A stretch of 64,000 bases of DNA, taken from assembly GCA_013399305.1 (NCBI GenBank), contig VXAI01000192.1:142553-206552 (forward strand), read 5' to 3'. The notes under the pieces are model-generated. The model saw only the letters and a list, made by a program, of their open reading frames with translations, ran no database searches and was not told the origin of the DNA. The stretch comes from Rostratula benghalensis (Eukaryota; Chordata; Aves; Charadriiformes; Rostratulidae). Below are positions 1 through 11,972 of the stretch, in pieces. Position 1 is the stretch's first letter. Each line of letters opens with the position of its first letter. The translations under genes and the position numbers were made by a program.

Positions 1-3000
1 AAAAAAAAAAAGGAAAGAAAAGTTCAGTAGTAAATATGCAAAAAAGCAAGAAAGGAAAATGTAAATGCTTTGCTTGAAACCCAATATAGATACCTCTCTA
101 TAGCATCTTTCGATAAACTGTTTCTAATTGCAAGCATAGGTTATTGTAAAGGACATTTTACAAATGAGAAATTGTTTTCATAGTAAATGCATAATTATCA
201 GGACAGAATACTACATATTGGTTAACTTCAAAGACAGACATTATCAGGATATTGGGATTTTCTGGGTTTTTTCAAGTATTTCTGAAGTATTTTTAAATGA
301 ACAGTGGTATCACTGATTCAGCTTGATTTCCAGGCACACTCCTACTTCAAACTATCTGCTTCAGACTGGCTATGGCTTTAGAGATATTTATAAAATTTAT
401 ACAGGCACTTTAGTTGCCTAACAATGATAGCTTTTTGTTAAAGCTTGATCACTACCAATTGTTGCATTCATTGATAATATCACTCTTTCCCTAAACATGA
501 AAAAGACTAGCTGTGTCCTTTCCTCATGTCCCAGCTGCTTACCCCATTAACAGGAAATTGCTTTTAACTTGTATATATTTTGTTCTCTTTACTTCATTGG
601 GAAGGCAAAGCGCACCTTATTAGTGCCTTCTTGATATACCATGGAAACTGGGTTACGCAACTCCATACTAAATAGGAAAGTTTAGAGATGCAAGTATTTC
701 ATTTGGAAGAAGGATACACAAAAGCCTTAGCCCTCTCACCACTGTCAGACAACAAGGGATTAAAGAGACAGGATATCTGCAGAAAGGCCAGGAAAACTAG
801 ATATGGTGTATAGGCAAGACCAAGAAAGAAATTACTCTTCTCCAGCTCCTGGGGAAAGTGTTGCTTCCCAGGGATCATGAGGCTCATTCCCTTTTCTTTT
901 TGTTAATAAAGAACTTGCCTGTGAGGACTGATTCAAATGAGATTCATAATAGTATACTCCACATTTAAGGAGAGAAGGGGTGCATGAGAACCTGAATGCC
1001 CAGGGAATTGGTATGTTTCTGTGCTGCTGAGAAAGGGATGCCATTTTAAATGGTGGCTTGTGACAAGCTCATTAACACATTGGAGTGACTCATGAGGACT
1101 ATTATAGAATATGTTAGGATTTGGGGTTTTTTTCCCTTTACATTTGAGCAGAAGGATGCTTTTAATCTCTGGCTGGGCTATTTCTGATACTAGCTAGGGC
1201 ATGTTTCAAGGCATACTCCGTGCTTCATGCAGGGCTTATAAAAAGACTATTTTTACCACATGACTATTAGCAAGTCTCTCTAGTCCTCCTGCCTCCCTCA
1301 GGGTCAAATTCTCTTCTGAAAGTGTGCTCTGATTATGTAAGAGATATAAATTGAAATTCCATTGGGAAGCTGTGGCTAGCACAAAGCTGAAGAGAAGATT
1401 ACTTGTGTGGCTTTGGTTAAACACAAGTGGATCATTCTCTTAAATAACTCAGTGGTTATTTTTGTTCCCTCTGGTGTACCAGTGGTTCAATAAATACACA
1501 GTGCATAAGTTTGGTTCTTTAACCAACTTATACCTTGTTCTGCTTCAAAAACCTCCCATAAATCTAATGGAGTTAGTGAGCTTTTGTGAAACAGCTACAT
1601 CTCTGTGTATTATGACTAGGATATATTTAAAATCTGATCCTTCTGGTCCCACAAAGAGGATTCTTTTCACTCTTAAAAGCAGTCCTGAGATCACTTTCAC
1701 TTCCAGCCATGGAATGAACATGACCTAGCAGCAGCAGCACCATTTCACTGCTTTACTCTGTATTCACAGCATGTGGGCCAGAGTGGGCCAGAAACCGACT
1801 TTCTCAAGAAGCAACACTTTTACTTCATTCTTGTGCCCCTTAGGAGGCGCTTTTGTTTAAAAAAGAAATCCTGAAATGTAAGAATCACATAATATACTCA
1901 CACAATATATAGACTATTGCAATGCGTGTATTGTAACTGTGCACAGAAACCTGAGTTAACCAGCTTTGGTAGGTCTGCTCAAGTACAAGTTTTCAGGTAT
2001 AAATGTTAAAAGCGTAGGAAGAAGAAAGAAGGAAATAAAATTTATTTCATAGTTGCCTGGACTTGTATGACCAATAAGCATTTGTGTAGTCCTACAGGTT
2101 ATATGCATGTTAAAAGAATTTAAATAGCAAAAATGTTTGTGGTTAAATGAGCAAGGAGCAGAGTAAGTAGTACCCAGGGCAGAATACAAAGTAAAGAGCA
2201 TCAGGCAGGATCAAAAACCAGTGCTATGACAAGAAATATTTACATGTGCCTGGCATCACAGAGTGAGGAAGTGCTTGTACCTCTGTTCTGTGTTGAACAA
2301 ATACGTTTTGTCATGCTGTCTCCTTTTTCCTGACTGGAAAACCTAATTGCTAGATGAAATTAGCTGAGAGGCAACAGATTTACTGAATGTTGGCCCACTG
2401 GCACAGCAGGGACTGCAAGATAGCCCTGTGAGCTCCTAAGTGCTGGGAGATGGCAATTAGAATTCATGCAGAGTAACACTTGACAGGAAAGCAAGAAAGT
2501 AGGTAAAGGTGCAGGGTTTACTGGTCCTCCCTGACGAAGGAAGTCAAAAACAAGTTTGGTCTGATTTAGTTGAGAAGATCAAAAGGACATTAAAGGAAGA
2601 GTAAATCTCAGTGGCTAGGGAGGAATAGGAAAATGCTATACAGAATTGTGATATAGATGTTCATTAGATGTGAGAAATTAAAAATGGCAACAGCCATGCA
2701 TGTCCAGACTTATCTTGTGATGCTGTTCAGTGCATCTTCTGTGTCTCACAGGGGAACTGTCATCAATATTTGTTACTACTGACTTCTATAGAGAACGCAG
2801 GATTTTTTCCTTAGGGTGTGTTGAAAGAATTGGCATGACTGAGATCTACAAGAAATGGTGAAAAGGGCACTTGTTGATACAACAGTAGTCTCAGCTCTCA
2901 GGAGAAAATGCCAGAATTCAACCAAGCAGCTTACATTATTTAAATGTGTTTTAAGCAATGACATGCAAATTATATTTTCTTATGGATATTAGAAATTTTA

Positions 3001-3953
3001 GTCACATACTTAATTTAGCTTTTTGACCTATGTTTACAAATCCCTGCCACTGCCTGTGCCATGTATTCTTAGTAAGAGACTCGGTTTTATAATGAAAGAG
3101 GAAGGTCCAGATTCACAGCAGGGACATTTAGACATAAAAGCAAAAGAGTAATGCAAGTTTCTACCAATATGTAAATAAAAATACAAACTGTAAATAAAGG
3201 TAGTAATGACTATGCATGAGTAATGTATCACAGTGGGGAACTTTCTGGTAATGCAACATTTTTATAGATACATCTTCATCAATAATATTTTTTTTAAAGC
3301 CAACTAACTTGGATTTAGCCAGGATAAATGTTACAATTCTTAATATATTCATTTTTCATGGTCTTTTCATTAACCTAGCTGTTGCTCTTATATTAATACT
3401 TACTTTTAGTTAGTTCCAGGATATACTTATTTAATTCCTTTAATACTAGGACAGCAGGAATCACAAACATAATTCCACATATGTGATGTCCATTTGCTAT
3501 TATTGGAGAATCTCCATTCAGCCTCAGTGGTGAATCATGTTCCACTTGTGACAGGTAACCACATTGGTGGTTAGAGCCATACAAAGAAACAACGTGTTCC
3601 ATCTCTCTATAAGCACAGCTGACTGATAGCAGTAGTTTTACTGAATCCTTCCTGAGACAATGCCAAGGAGGTAGTTTACAGCACTCATGCAGACATTTAA
3701 CAAAAACTTACAATGGTTTCTTAAAACACGACACTTAAATGTCTCATAATTAATAGATACTGATTTACCACAAGTAGGAGACCTACTTAGTGCTCTTGCA
3801 AAGCAAGCGATGTTTTTATACGTGTATACACACTTGACTTTTTTCTAACTAAACAATCCAGGTATTTCAATCCCTACAGCGGCCATTCCCAAAGCTTGAG
3901 TCTTCTAAAATTACATATCCTAGTCTCATTTGAGGGGTCTGTGAGAGTGTAAA
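1..3953. other. AT-rich unique sequence, no gene seen
   Basis: The stretch opens with a run of 12 A and continues as AT-rich sequence with almost no CpG. The longest frame (1462-1728, plus, 88 codons) has no recognisable domain or signature. I found no CR1, LTR, tRNA or satellite sequence. It could be intergenic or intronic; the sequence alone does not decide. Confidence 0.6.
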
Positions 3954-4032
3954 ATAATGTATACATTATACACTAATGTATAATCTACAATATACAAAAT
4001 CTATAATATACAATGCAATAATGTATAATCTT
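3954..4032. repeat. AT-rich palindrome and imperfect AATGTATAATCT repeats
   Basis: A perfect 16-bp palindrome, ATAATGTATACATTAT, lies at 3954-3969. It is followed by repeated variants of AATGTATAATCT and AATATACAA up to about 4032. This is low-complexity AT-rich DNA that could extrude as a small cruciform. No function is implied. Confidence 0.6.
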
Positions 4033-4284
4033 TAATGGTGGACAGACCAAAACTCCTGAGAGAAAAGAAACAGAGGTGGGGAATGCCACCCCATTGTTAT
4101 TGCTGATTTGAGTGACTGAAACTGAAATGCTCCAAGGATGTTATTGCCACTGGAAACCTAAAGGGGATTGTATCGTCACATGAACAGATTTTGAATGGTC
4201 TGGTAGCCATTCTGTGACTTTATCAAGTTCAAAATATATAAGGCATTGTGCTAATGTAACATTATGGGACAGCAAACATGAGGA

Positions 4285-4372
4285 ACAGTTCCAGCTCCTC
4301 CACAGACCTGCTCTGTGTTAGTGTAATTCCTTGAACTTTGCTTGCCTTCAGCTTTCCCGTTCGTAAAACAAA
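4285..4372 (+). mobile_element. possible old MIR/CORE-SINE fragment
   Basis: The order of words resembles the central part of MIR: a CCAGCTCCTCCAC block, a CTCTGTG block, CCTTGAACTTTGCTTGCCTTCAG, and CTTTCCCGTTCGTAAAAC, which parallels the MIR stretch around TTTCCTCATCTGTAAAA. Divergence is high and there are no clear ends. MIR-like SINEs are ancient and survive at low copy in birds. The call rests on remembered similarity and is weak. Confidence 0.3.
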
Positions 4373-5917
4373 GCTGCAAGACACTGACTAAATTGCAACC
4401 TATAAATTAGAAAAAAATCCTTTATAAAGATGAAAGGCTGATTGCTGCTGAGCTGTACTGGCTTCTGAATTCTGAACTAAGATGACATATGGTATATAAA
4501 TATAACGTGTATTCGCATGCTGAATTTTTCAAAATTCATATGAAAACTTTAGTGTTCGACCTAAGTCCTACAGGAAAATGTTCAGGTAAGAAACCCTCAA
4601 GAATTGTAAAAAATGGCTACAGATTCGACTTTATTGGCTCTCCAGAAACTACTTTTATTGATACATCATGAAATACTAATGCTATAGAGCAAAAGTAAGA
4701 ATAAATAGGACTCCTTACAGATGTGGGTATATGTTTATAGACAGTAATGGTAAGCCAAAATTAAATAAAATTCACTATACATTATATCCTCTTGGCCTCT
4801 TTCCTAAAAATGAGCTCAAATACAGATTTTAAACACAATTTTGAACTCCTAGTATCCTAACATCGGTTTTAATTCAGCTGTCCCCGCTTCTAGCTAGTCT
4901 ACAATTAACACAGGTAACAAGTGTTTGTTGTCATCTATTTTCACTCCTTCTTAGAAGTCAATTTTTAGTGTCTAGTAAACACTCCATTTTCCCCAATAAG
5001 TCAAGCAGGGCTGTTTTCCAAGAGCCCTGCTCAAAAACCTACTTTCCTCAGGACATTGTATTATTTTAGTAATTTCCTACCAGTTCTGGTTCTTTCTTTG
5101 TAAAAAGAAATGATACATTGTGAGCAGTGCTGAATGAACAAAACCTCTCTTACTTGCATTTTATAGTGCTTTATCTGTAATGTTTTTCAGCCTTCTAATA
5201 ATAGATCCAGTGTAACTGTCCCCTGTAAAGAAACAAAACAGCACGACACAAATTATCTATTTCAGAAGACATTAGAAGTACCTTTATAAAGAATTGACAG
5301 TATCAGTTCAGGGCTACTGATCTTGCCTTTCAAATTCTTGATTGGTGTGACTGCTTTGATAATCCTTCAAATAAAATCAGGTAGCTCCAGATCATAATTC
5401 TATAGCATGTGGAGTTGACTTAGCAGTGCACAAGACAGAAGTTCGTCCTTCAAACAGGATATACTTTCTGCTTTTTAAGGCAATACCACTACATTAAGTT
5501 GTACCTGCTAAACGCTGCTCAGCCACTGTAGTACCTGGCTGGCATCTGTGTCCATCCTAAGATGTTTATTAATGTTCTGCATGTCTAGACATGAGGCAAC
5601 ATTTTGAGAACATCTTCTTTAAAACTGACTCTGCAATATGATTCAGAATACTCTAACATTAAAGTACAATACTAAATAAAATATGCTCTTTTTTAGCATC
5701 TGTGCTAAAAGATAGGAAATTAAGTCATGGAAATGTTCAGTGAATTGCTAGAGATGGCAGTGCAAGCTAAGGATACATGCATTGAGATATACTAGTTGTT
5801 TAGCTTAAATGAGTAAGTTTTAATTAGAATAAATGAGTTAGGGTTATAATATGGTGTGATTTATGCTGTTTGTTTATCTTTACTTAGCATGGATAGCTAG
5901 ATTTGTTGAAGACTTTA
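4373..5917. other. unique AT-rich sequence, no gene seen
   Basis: No open frame longer than about 60 codons is supported and no repeat family was recognised. The short frame at 4489-4671 has no protein-like signature. Confidence 0.55.
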
Positions 5918-6100
5918 GGCTGCAATAGAGTTAATTTTCTTAGTAATTTTCCTAGCAGCTGGTACAGTGCTGTGTTTTGTCTCTTAGTAAAGGGAAAATG
6001 TTGATAACACACTGATGTTTTGGTAGTGTTTTCCCCAAGTCTGGGACTTTTCAGTTCCCCATGTTCTGCCAGCAAGCATAGGTGCACAAGAAGTGCAAAC
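5918..6100 (+). mobile_element. ERVL-type endogenous retrovirus LTR remnant
   Basis: The segment carries, in order, the words seen near the 5' part of common avian ERVL-type LTRs: AATAGAGTTAATTTTCTT, then CTAGCAGCTGGTACAGTGCTGTGTTTTG, GTTGATAACACACTGATGTTTTGG, GGGACTTTTCAGTTCCCCATG, CTCTGCCAGCAAGC-like sequence, and GGTGCACAAGAAG. No gag, pol or env coding sequence lies beside it, so it is best read as a solo or truncated LTR. Downstream of about 6100 the sequence no longer follows the familiar LTR. The 5' TG end and target-site duplication were not identified. Assignment is from recognised motifs, not an alignment. Confidence 0.6.
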
Positions 6101-6480
6101 CAGAAGATAAGGAGGCTACAGACATCAGCAGAGACTGCAATTCAACAAGATAACAGCAGTCAACAGCCTGCCTGGACACAGAAAAAGAATCCAGCATGGC
6201 TGTAGAAGACCCTGGACCAAAAAGCACAATTAGACTAAAAGATGTGTGAACAGTGAGAGAGGGGCGGGTGTATGAATCACAAGGTATCTATATACAATTG
6301 CAATTACAGCTGCACAAGGATTTCTATGTTCAATATTCCTCCCTGTTCAGAGGCACTCAGTCCAGGCTGTCCTTGTTGTTGTCCCTTTCAATTAAATTAT
6401 TCATTTTTGTAAAATCCAAGGACTGAGAATCTGCCAAGAGACCCTGGTCTGAGCAGTTAAAGACTCCAGTGGTGTGTGTG
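6101..6480 (+). mobile_element. possible 3' part of the same LTR
   Basis: This continues the ERVL-like block. It contains a CTATATAC stretch near 6287 and a degenerate AATTAAA near 6389, spaced roughly as a TATA region and poly(A) signal would be in an LTR. I cannot match the words themselves to a remembered LTR. It may be a divergent subfamily or simply flanking DNA. Confidence 0.3.
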
Positions 6481-7721
6481 CAAGTCCTTGAATGGGGTGT
6501 GAATACATGGGCAGAGGCTTCTCCTGTAACAGCGAGCGTCATAGTTCAGTCTTTAGTGAGCAAGCCACTTGCTTGCACTGAAATGGACTGGAATTCTGCA
6601 CAGGTTGAGCACTCAAAACCCAGAAGATTTTGAAGTTTAGTCTTTTGGTATAGTCAACAGAAGTACACTGACTTACTTGGCATTCCCTGCTTTTCTGTCT
6701 GTGAAAGTTTCACTGTCCTGCTGTTTCATTTTTAAACAGTGACTGACACAATGGGTAATCACTTACAAAAGTTATATAGTATTCTGAATCAACAGCACAT
6801 TTTCAGCTCTCACTGATGTGTTTTTTAATACCTTATTCTAGTCCCTTGATGATTTAATTCTTTTGTTGGGAACACTAGAAGGAATTAAAGTATATACATT
6901 GGAGTTAGTAAGAGCAAATATTAACTAAGTCATTGCAGATTGTCAGATAAAAATTATTTCATTAAAAATGTAAACATGGAGTCATGAAGTAAATCTTATG
7001 TAGTTCTACTTAGCATGCGTAGAAGTGTATACAGAAGCAGATGCATTGGGTATTTTTACACATAACCAGAACACCCCGCTAAGAAATAAACACCATCTTC
7101 TGTAGGAACCATGAAATACTTAGAAATCTTAGAGATATGGTACTATGTTGAATTAAATGACTGGGAAGGAAATGCCTTTTGTCTTTCAGTTACAATGCTG
7201 GCTTGAAAGAATGATCCCATGCCAACAAGATGTGTCAAGACCAAAATTTAGATATTAAAGAATGAAGAAGGTAAATGATTTGTCTAAGCAAAACAAAGCC
7301 AAACAAATCAGACTAAATCCCAAAATGCTGCAGAAAGTTCCTGGCAATATTGTCCCTTGCAAGCTACATCAAAATTTATTATTTCCTTACTTCTTACAGG
7401 ACAAATAACAGCACAGAAGAATATTCAAAAACATGTAAGAAAGACATTGAACTAGTTACTTGGCACCAGTCCAAATTTCCACCGAATGACTAAAGACTGA
7501 ATTTGAAAATCTAGAAACCTGTCAAGAATTTACCAGTCATGCAGCAATCAGCTGGTTTCCAGGCCTGATTCCTTGGTAACATTTTTTTTTTTTGCTGTCA
7601 TAATGATATCTAAAATACTTTAACTGTAAACAATGGAAGCTACATCTGATATGAGACCCAGAACGTGGAGTTACTACTTCCTGTTACCAGAAGTAAATGG
7701 TAGTTGTAGCGGTCTGTAATG
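6481..7721. other. unique sequence, no gene seen
   Basis: AT-rich DNA with a 12-T run at 7582-7593. No recognised repeat, RNA gene or coding exon. Confidence 0.55.
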
Positions 7722-7733
7722 GCCATCTGCTGG
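7722..7733 (-). promoter_or_regulatory. CTCF-like core motif (minus strand)
   Basis: GCCATCTGCTGG reads CCAGCAGATGGC on the minus strand and matches all 12 leading positions of the CTCF core consensus CCASYAGRKGGC. The two following consensus positions do not match. It points away from the plus-strand motif at 8773. Occupancy is unknown. Confidence 0.4.
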
Positions 7734-8772
7734 TTTACGAACTAGAATCCTCTGTTTGTTATAAAACATTTAATTTAAAGTCATCTATAACCATAAAGGA
7801 TGTTTCTTAGTTCAGCTATAGATGTAGTTCAGTACAAATAATCAGGCATTTAATTGAAATGACAATGAGGCTGTATTTATTACTGATTAATTCAGTTTTG
7901 CTTTTCATGGAGAACTGTCAGCATCACTAACAACCAGCAGACCTGGAACTAAAGCTCTGCAGAAGGTAGCTCCAGCAGAAAGGCTAAGATGTGATCAGCA
8001 TAGTTCTTTTTCTTCTTAAAGTTACAGCATTTTTTTAAGGTTAAAAATTGGAATGGCTTGTGGAAAAGGCCTCCATTAAGCTGAGGAGGAAGGATCTCAA
8101 CTATGCAAACTCCTGAAGAGAGAGAGTACCAGTCAGCCAGCACTTTTCAAATGGTTTTGCAGGACTTGAAAATTATTTCACCTCCAGTGAAGCTGTGCTC
8201 AAAGGACAGGATCTTGGCCAGATTCCAGGGCTTGCTCTCTGCCTTCATATTTCTCAGGACAGCAGGATGGCAGTCAGAGAGGAAGACAACGTGGGCAACA
8301 GAAGCCTCAGCACCTGGGGAGGCGGGGGCAGGCCTTGGGGTTGCAGAGACCTCCAGGCAGCACCAGGGATGTGAGATCCAGACTCCTGCGAGGTTCTTGG
8401 GCATTTTAGGCTTGCCACTGGCTGTGCCCAGGTTCCTGGGCCTGGCCACCCACGGCCTCTGCTGGGCCTGCCCTGCACTGCAGACCCTGCTGCTGTATGG
8501 CCTTCCCCAGTGACAGTCCCTGACAGAGCTTCTGAGCTCCCAGGCTGAGCAGGGAGCCAGGAAAACGGGTGCAGAGCTGCCAAAGGGAGCCCAGCAGCCG
8601 TGGCGTACTCCTTTTGCCAAAAATGCTAAATCTCGTGGATTTGCAAGAAGCGTGCTGCATGTAGGAGACACCGTGGTGTGCTATGTGCAGAAGTTAAAAT
8701 TCAAATGTATTTACGGCTCGGAATGTGCCCAGGCAGCACGGTTCTTTGAAGCGTCCCTTTACCCCACATTCA

Positions 8773-8786
8773 CCAGCAGGTGGCAG
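8773..8786 (+). promoter_or_regulatory. CTCF consensus site
   Basis: CCAGCAGGTGGCAG fits every position of the 14-base CTCF consensus CCASYAGRKGGCRS. It sits 46 bp upstream of the first of two YY1-type motifs, inside the GC-rich island. Placement beside a CpG cluster is typical of promoter or boundary CTCF sites. Binding itself is inferred. Confidence 0.5.
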
Positions 8787-8830
8787 ATGTGCATAACTTA
8801 TTGGCTGCCCCAGGCTCCTGAGCCCTGAAG

Positions 8831-8932
8831 GAAGATGGCGACTTGTGGTGACTCGGGAAGATGGCGGCGGGCGGCGCGACAGGCAATGGCATGCTGTGTG
8901 GCCGGAACGGCCGGCAATGGCGAGCACGCCAG
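8831..8932 (+). promoter_or_regulatory. CpG-dense promoter-like core with two YY1-type motifs
   Basis: About 12 CpG dinucleotides fall within roughly 100 bp, against near absence in most of the window. AAGATGGCGAC (8832-8842) and AAGATGGCGGC (8858-8868) lie in the same orientation 26 bp apart and match the YY1 consensus found just downstream of many vertebrate TATA-less start sites. An ETS core CCGGAA lies at 8902-8907. In such promoters the YY1 orientation follows transcription, so a transcript toward increasing coordinates starting near 8800-8830 is the natural inference. No recognisable protein starts at the overlapping ATGs. Confidence 0.45.
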
Positions 8933-9250
8933 ACTGGGGGAGAGCTCCCCACAGCAGCTCAGGAGAGGAAGATGTGTGGGGCCTGAGGACAGTCACCAAG
9001 CAGCTCCTCAGCAGTTTTCCCCATGGGTAATGTGGGACAGGCATTGGGCTGGCTTGTCTGTTGCCTGCAATGTGGCTGCTGCTGGCTCTCCCCCTTCACC
9101 TTCCCCGTGGCCTTCTCACCAGGGCAGCACTTGTCTTTCTGTGGAGTTTCAGCTGTCAGGCAGCCTTCCCTGCAGATGGCCTCTAGCCAAGCTCACCTTC
9201 TACTCTTGGTGGTGGGGTCCTGAGAGCTGCCCCTGCCTTTTCCCTACCTA

Positions 9251-11972
9251 GCATGAATAGCAGAGAGGTGCTAATTTCCTCCATTTGTAGGGGTTGGATA
9301 AGCTGCAGAGGAGAATAATGAGTAACACAGCAAACCCAGGCATTGTGGATGTGCAGTGCTCACCAGCGTCTGCTTCTGCTGAAGGCTGGTGCTTGGTGAC
9401 GTGTCCAAGGTTGCAAGTCGTGTGCTTGCTGTGGAAACCACCAGACCAGCCGCACCAGCCAAAGCTGGTCAAGGTCCAAGTAGGTGATCAAGGAAAAGAA
9501 ATCCTGGACCTCTGACTTGATTTCCTTAGGTGTTTTGCTGCTTTGCAATGTAATTCACAGCCTGAAAAGTCAGTCTGTGTGCAATTAGGTACATCTGTAG
9601 GCTATGTGACTGCATCTGACAAAAAAGTGATAAACATGCTGTTGTTTGCTCTCTCTGTTGGAAGACAAGCTGATAGAGCTTACGTGAGCCAAATGTGTAC
9701 TGGTTATTATCATGCAGTAAAATTTCTTCATACAAAAAAATGTATACTGTGTGGTGTGGTCTAACTTGCAAGAGCATTCTCAGAAAAAAAAAACCAAAAA
9801 CACAAAGGCCATAGGTTCAGGAATTCTGTTTTTCCTGGAATTTCTGGAGGGTTAGCAGCTGCAGCAGTTCCACTAGAATAAACCAAATAGGAAAAAATAC
9901 TAAATCAGGAACATGCACTTCTATAGGAGACAAATATAGGTCCAGTACCAAACATACAGTAACTTATCCCAGATGGTGTTGCTGAACTGCAGTAACGTGA
10001 CATGACAAAAACATCAGTGTGTTCTACCCGATTCCTATATAAACACTTTTTTTACTAGCACACCCATTAGAGAGTCCTTTGGCTCTCTATTTTCTGGCCT
10101 TTTTCCATGGGATTGTCCCATGGAAGAGGGAAGAATTGCTCGATAAAGCAAGGCTATCAACAAAAATATTCTTAAACCTGCCTCATTGTGACATGAAGTG
10201 TGTTGGTGGGATCACCTGGTTTGGTGTCCCACAACTGTTCTGTGGGTGAGCCCCCACTGCTCTGGGGACATGGTCTGCGTAAACTAAGGGTGGTGTTTTC
10301 CTGTCTTGATGTCGTGAGGACAAATTACTAAGCTGCGTTTCACATGTAAAAATAACTTGCCACCCTGAAGTGTCAATGTACTGCTCTGGCAAACTCAGAA
10401 AATTGTCCTTCAAATTAATGGTCTTTAATTAGCACTATTGATCTGTCTGACACTTTGATAGTCAGTAACAGTGATTGCTCAGGATTGTGAAAGGCAACCA
10501 TCATCTGTCTGTTTTTAGGTGCTTCTAACCCCTCTCATTTCTGTTCAGAGGCACTTAGACATTCTCAAGGCAAGCTGTATCACAGAGTGAAGAAGATCAG
10601 TGCATGTGGTAAATCAGGTTTTCAGAGATATCCAAGCTACTGGAAATCTGTAAATCGTGGTTTTGGGTCCCCTGCTGATTGCATGGTACAAGTAAAACTC
10701 ACAGAAGGCAACGCCTGCTTTTCATGAAACTCAGATTTTTTCTAGCAAGTGGAGAATAATTAACTAGACCTAAGTTTAGTATTCTGTTCTGAATGTGCAA
10801 TCTTGATATTCACATACTCTGTGTTTTCAATACTATATAGATAATATTCTTCTTAAAGTCATGGTAATTTCTAAGTTAACTTCGATTGTATGTGCGCTGA
10901 AAAGTGTGGATTAATGGTTAGAGAAGTGCTGGTAGCTGGTATGAAGTCTCTAAACATCTTTTGGAGAAGCAGAAGATTATCAAAAAAGGAAAAAGACCTA
11001 TGGAAACACAGCTGCCATATTGGCATTTCCGTTAGCCATCCCCACAACAAATGTTTTCTGAGTTTATAGTCCTTCAGCATTGCTTGAATTTTAGTATAAC
11101 ACATTCTCCATTGTCACATAGCTTCAGAAGTGTGACTAATGTGAGTAATGAGAAGTACAAAAGCATGTAGTGCTCCTTGTATTGCACTATCAAGATTAAC
11201 AGTATTAACCCCAGGAAAACAAAGTTGAAGAAATTTTCTATGTCAGGTTAAAGGGAAGATTTCATTGTCTGTTTTATAACCTGCTTTCTTGTTTACCAAA
11301 CTGATCACTGGAGATGTAAGAAGAACTTAAAAATTTAAAGAATTGCATGCTACATAGGATTATTCATACAGGACTAGACTTCTCCTTGACAGTCTGATAA
11401 TATGCCCACAGTATAGGGAGCTTGCTCTCTGCCTGGCTATTGAAGAGAAAGGGCCTCTGTTGAGAAATAGATCATTTCTGTATCTTAATAAATGCTGTTG
11501 GGATAAAGCGGAACAGTTCTTTCTAAGTGTGACTAAACTTTGTACAAAAGATCTCATTGTATCACTTGATACAATGTAGTATGTGACAATAGCTTCCTAT
11601 GATGTCATTCATGAATGTGTGAATATCAGCTAAATTTAGTTTGCTATTTGTCACTTTTGAAAATGTGAGAATTGGTACTGGGCAAAATATTTCAGAAATC
11701 TTCAGTGGAATGATTTTAAATACCTTTGTTAGATACACCCAAGACTGTCTTCTGGAATGGAATTAGAGCATTTCCTGCTTATGTGTCTTTGTGCCCTATT
11801 TCAGGGTAAAAGGCATTCAAATTTTCTTGACCCTAGGCCCGATTGGGTTGAGTTCATTTGCTGTCAGTTCATTTGTGTGGGATGGTGAGTAGGTGTTAGA
11901 TAATGGCAGCTTTCTGTTCCTGCCAAACTAGGTTGGATGCAGACTGTCATCTTAGAAATCACAGTGCAAAAA
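9251..11972. other. unique sequence, no gene seen
   Basis: Composition returns to AT-rich. Frames stay at 83 codons or fewer and lack signatures. No repeat family was recognised. Confidence 0.55.

Larger units (their letters stand above)
8100..9250. other. GC-rich island in AT-rich surroundings
   Basis: G+C rises abruptly here and falls again after about 9250. Several long frames run on both strands, the longest on the minus strand at 8147-8671 (174 codons) and on the plus strand at 8835-9251 (138 codons). They overlap each other and have no domain, conserved motif or repeat-family match. Long frames are expected by chance where stop codons are rare, so none is called as a gene. The block could be a promoter-proximal CpG island with first exon, or an unrecognised GC-rich element. 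Confidence 0.55.

Noticed and set aside
8147..9251. Long frames on both strands (174, 136, 138 codons) as protein-coding genes
   Set aside because: They overlap one another in a GC-rich block where stop codons are rare, and none shows a domain, signal peptide or repeat-family signature.
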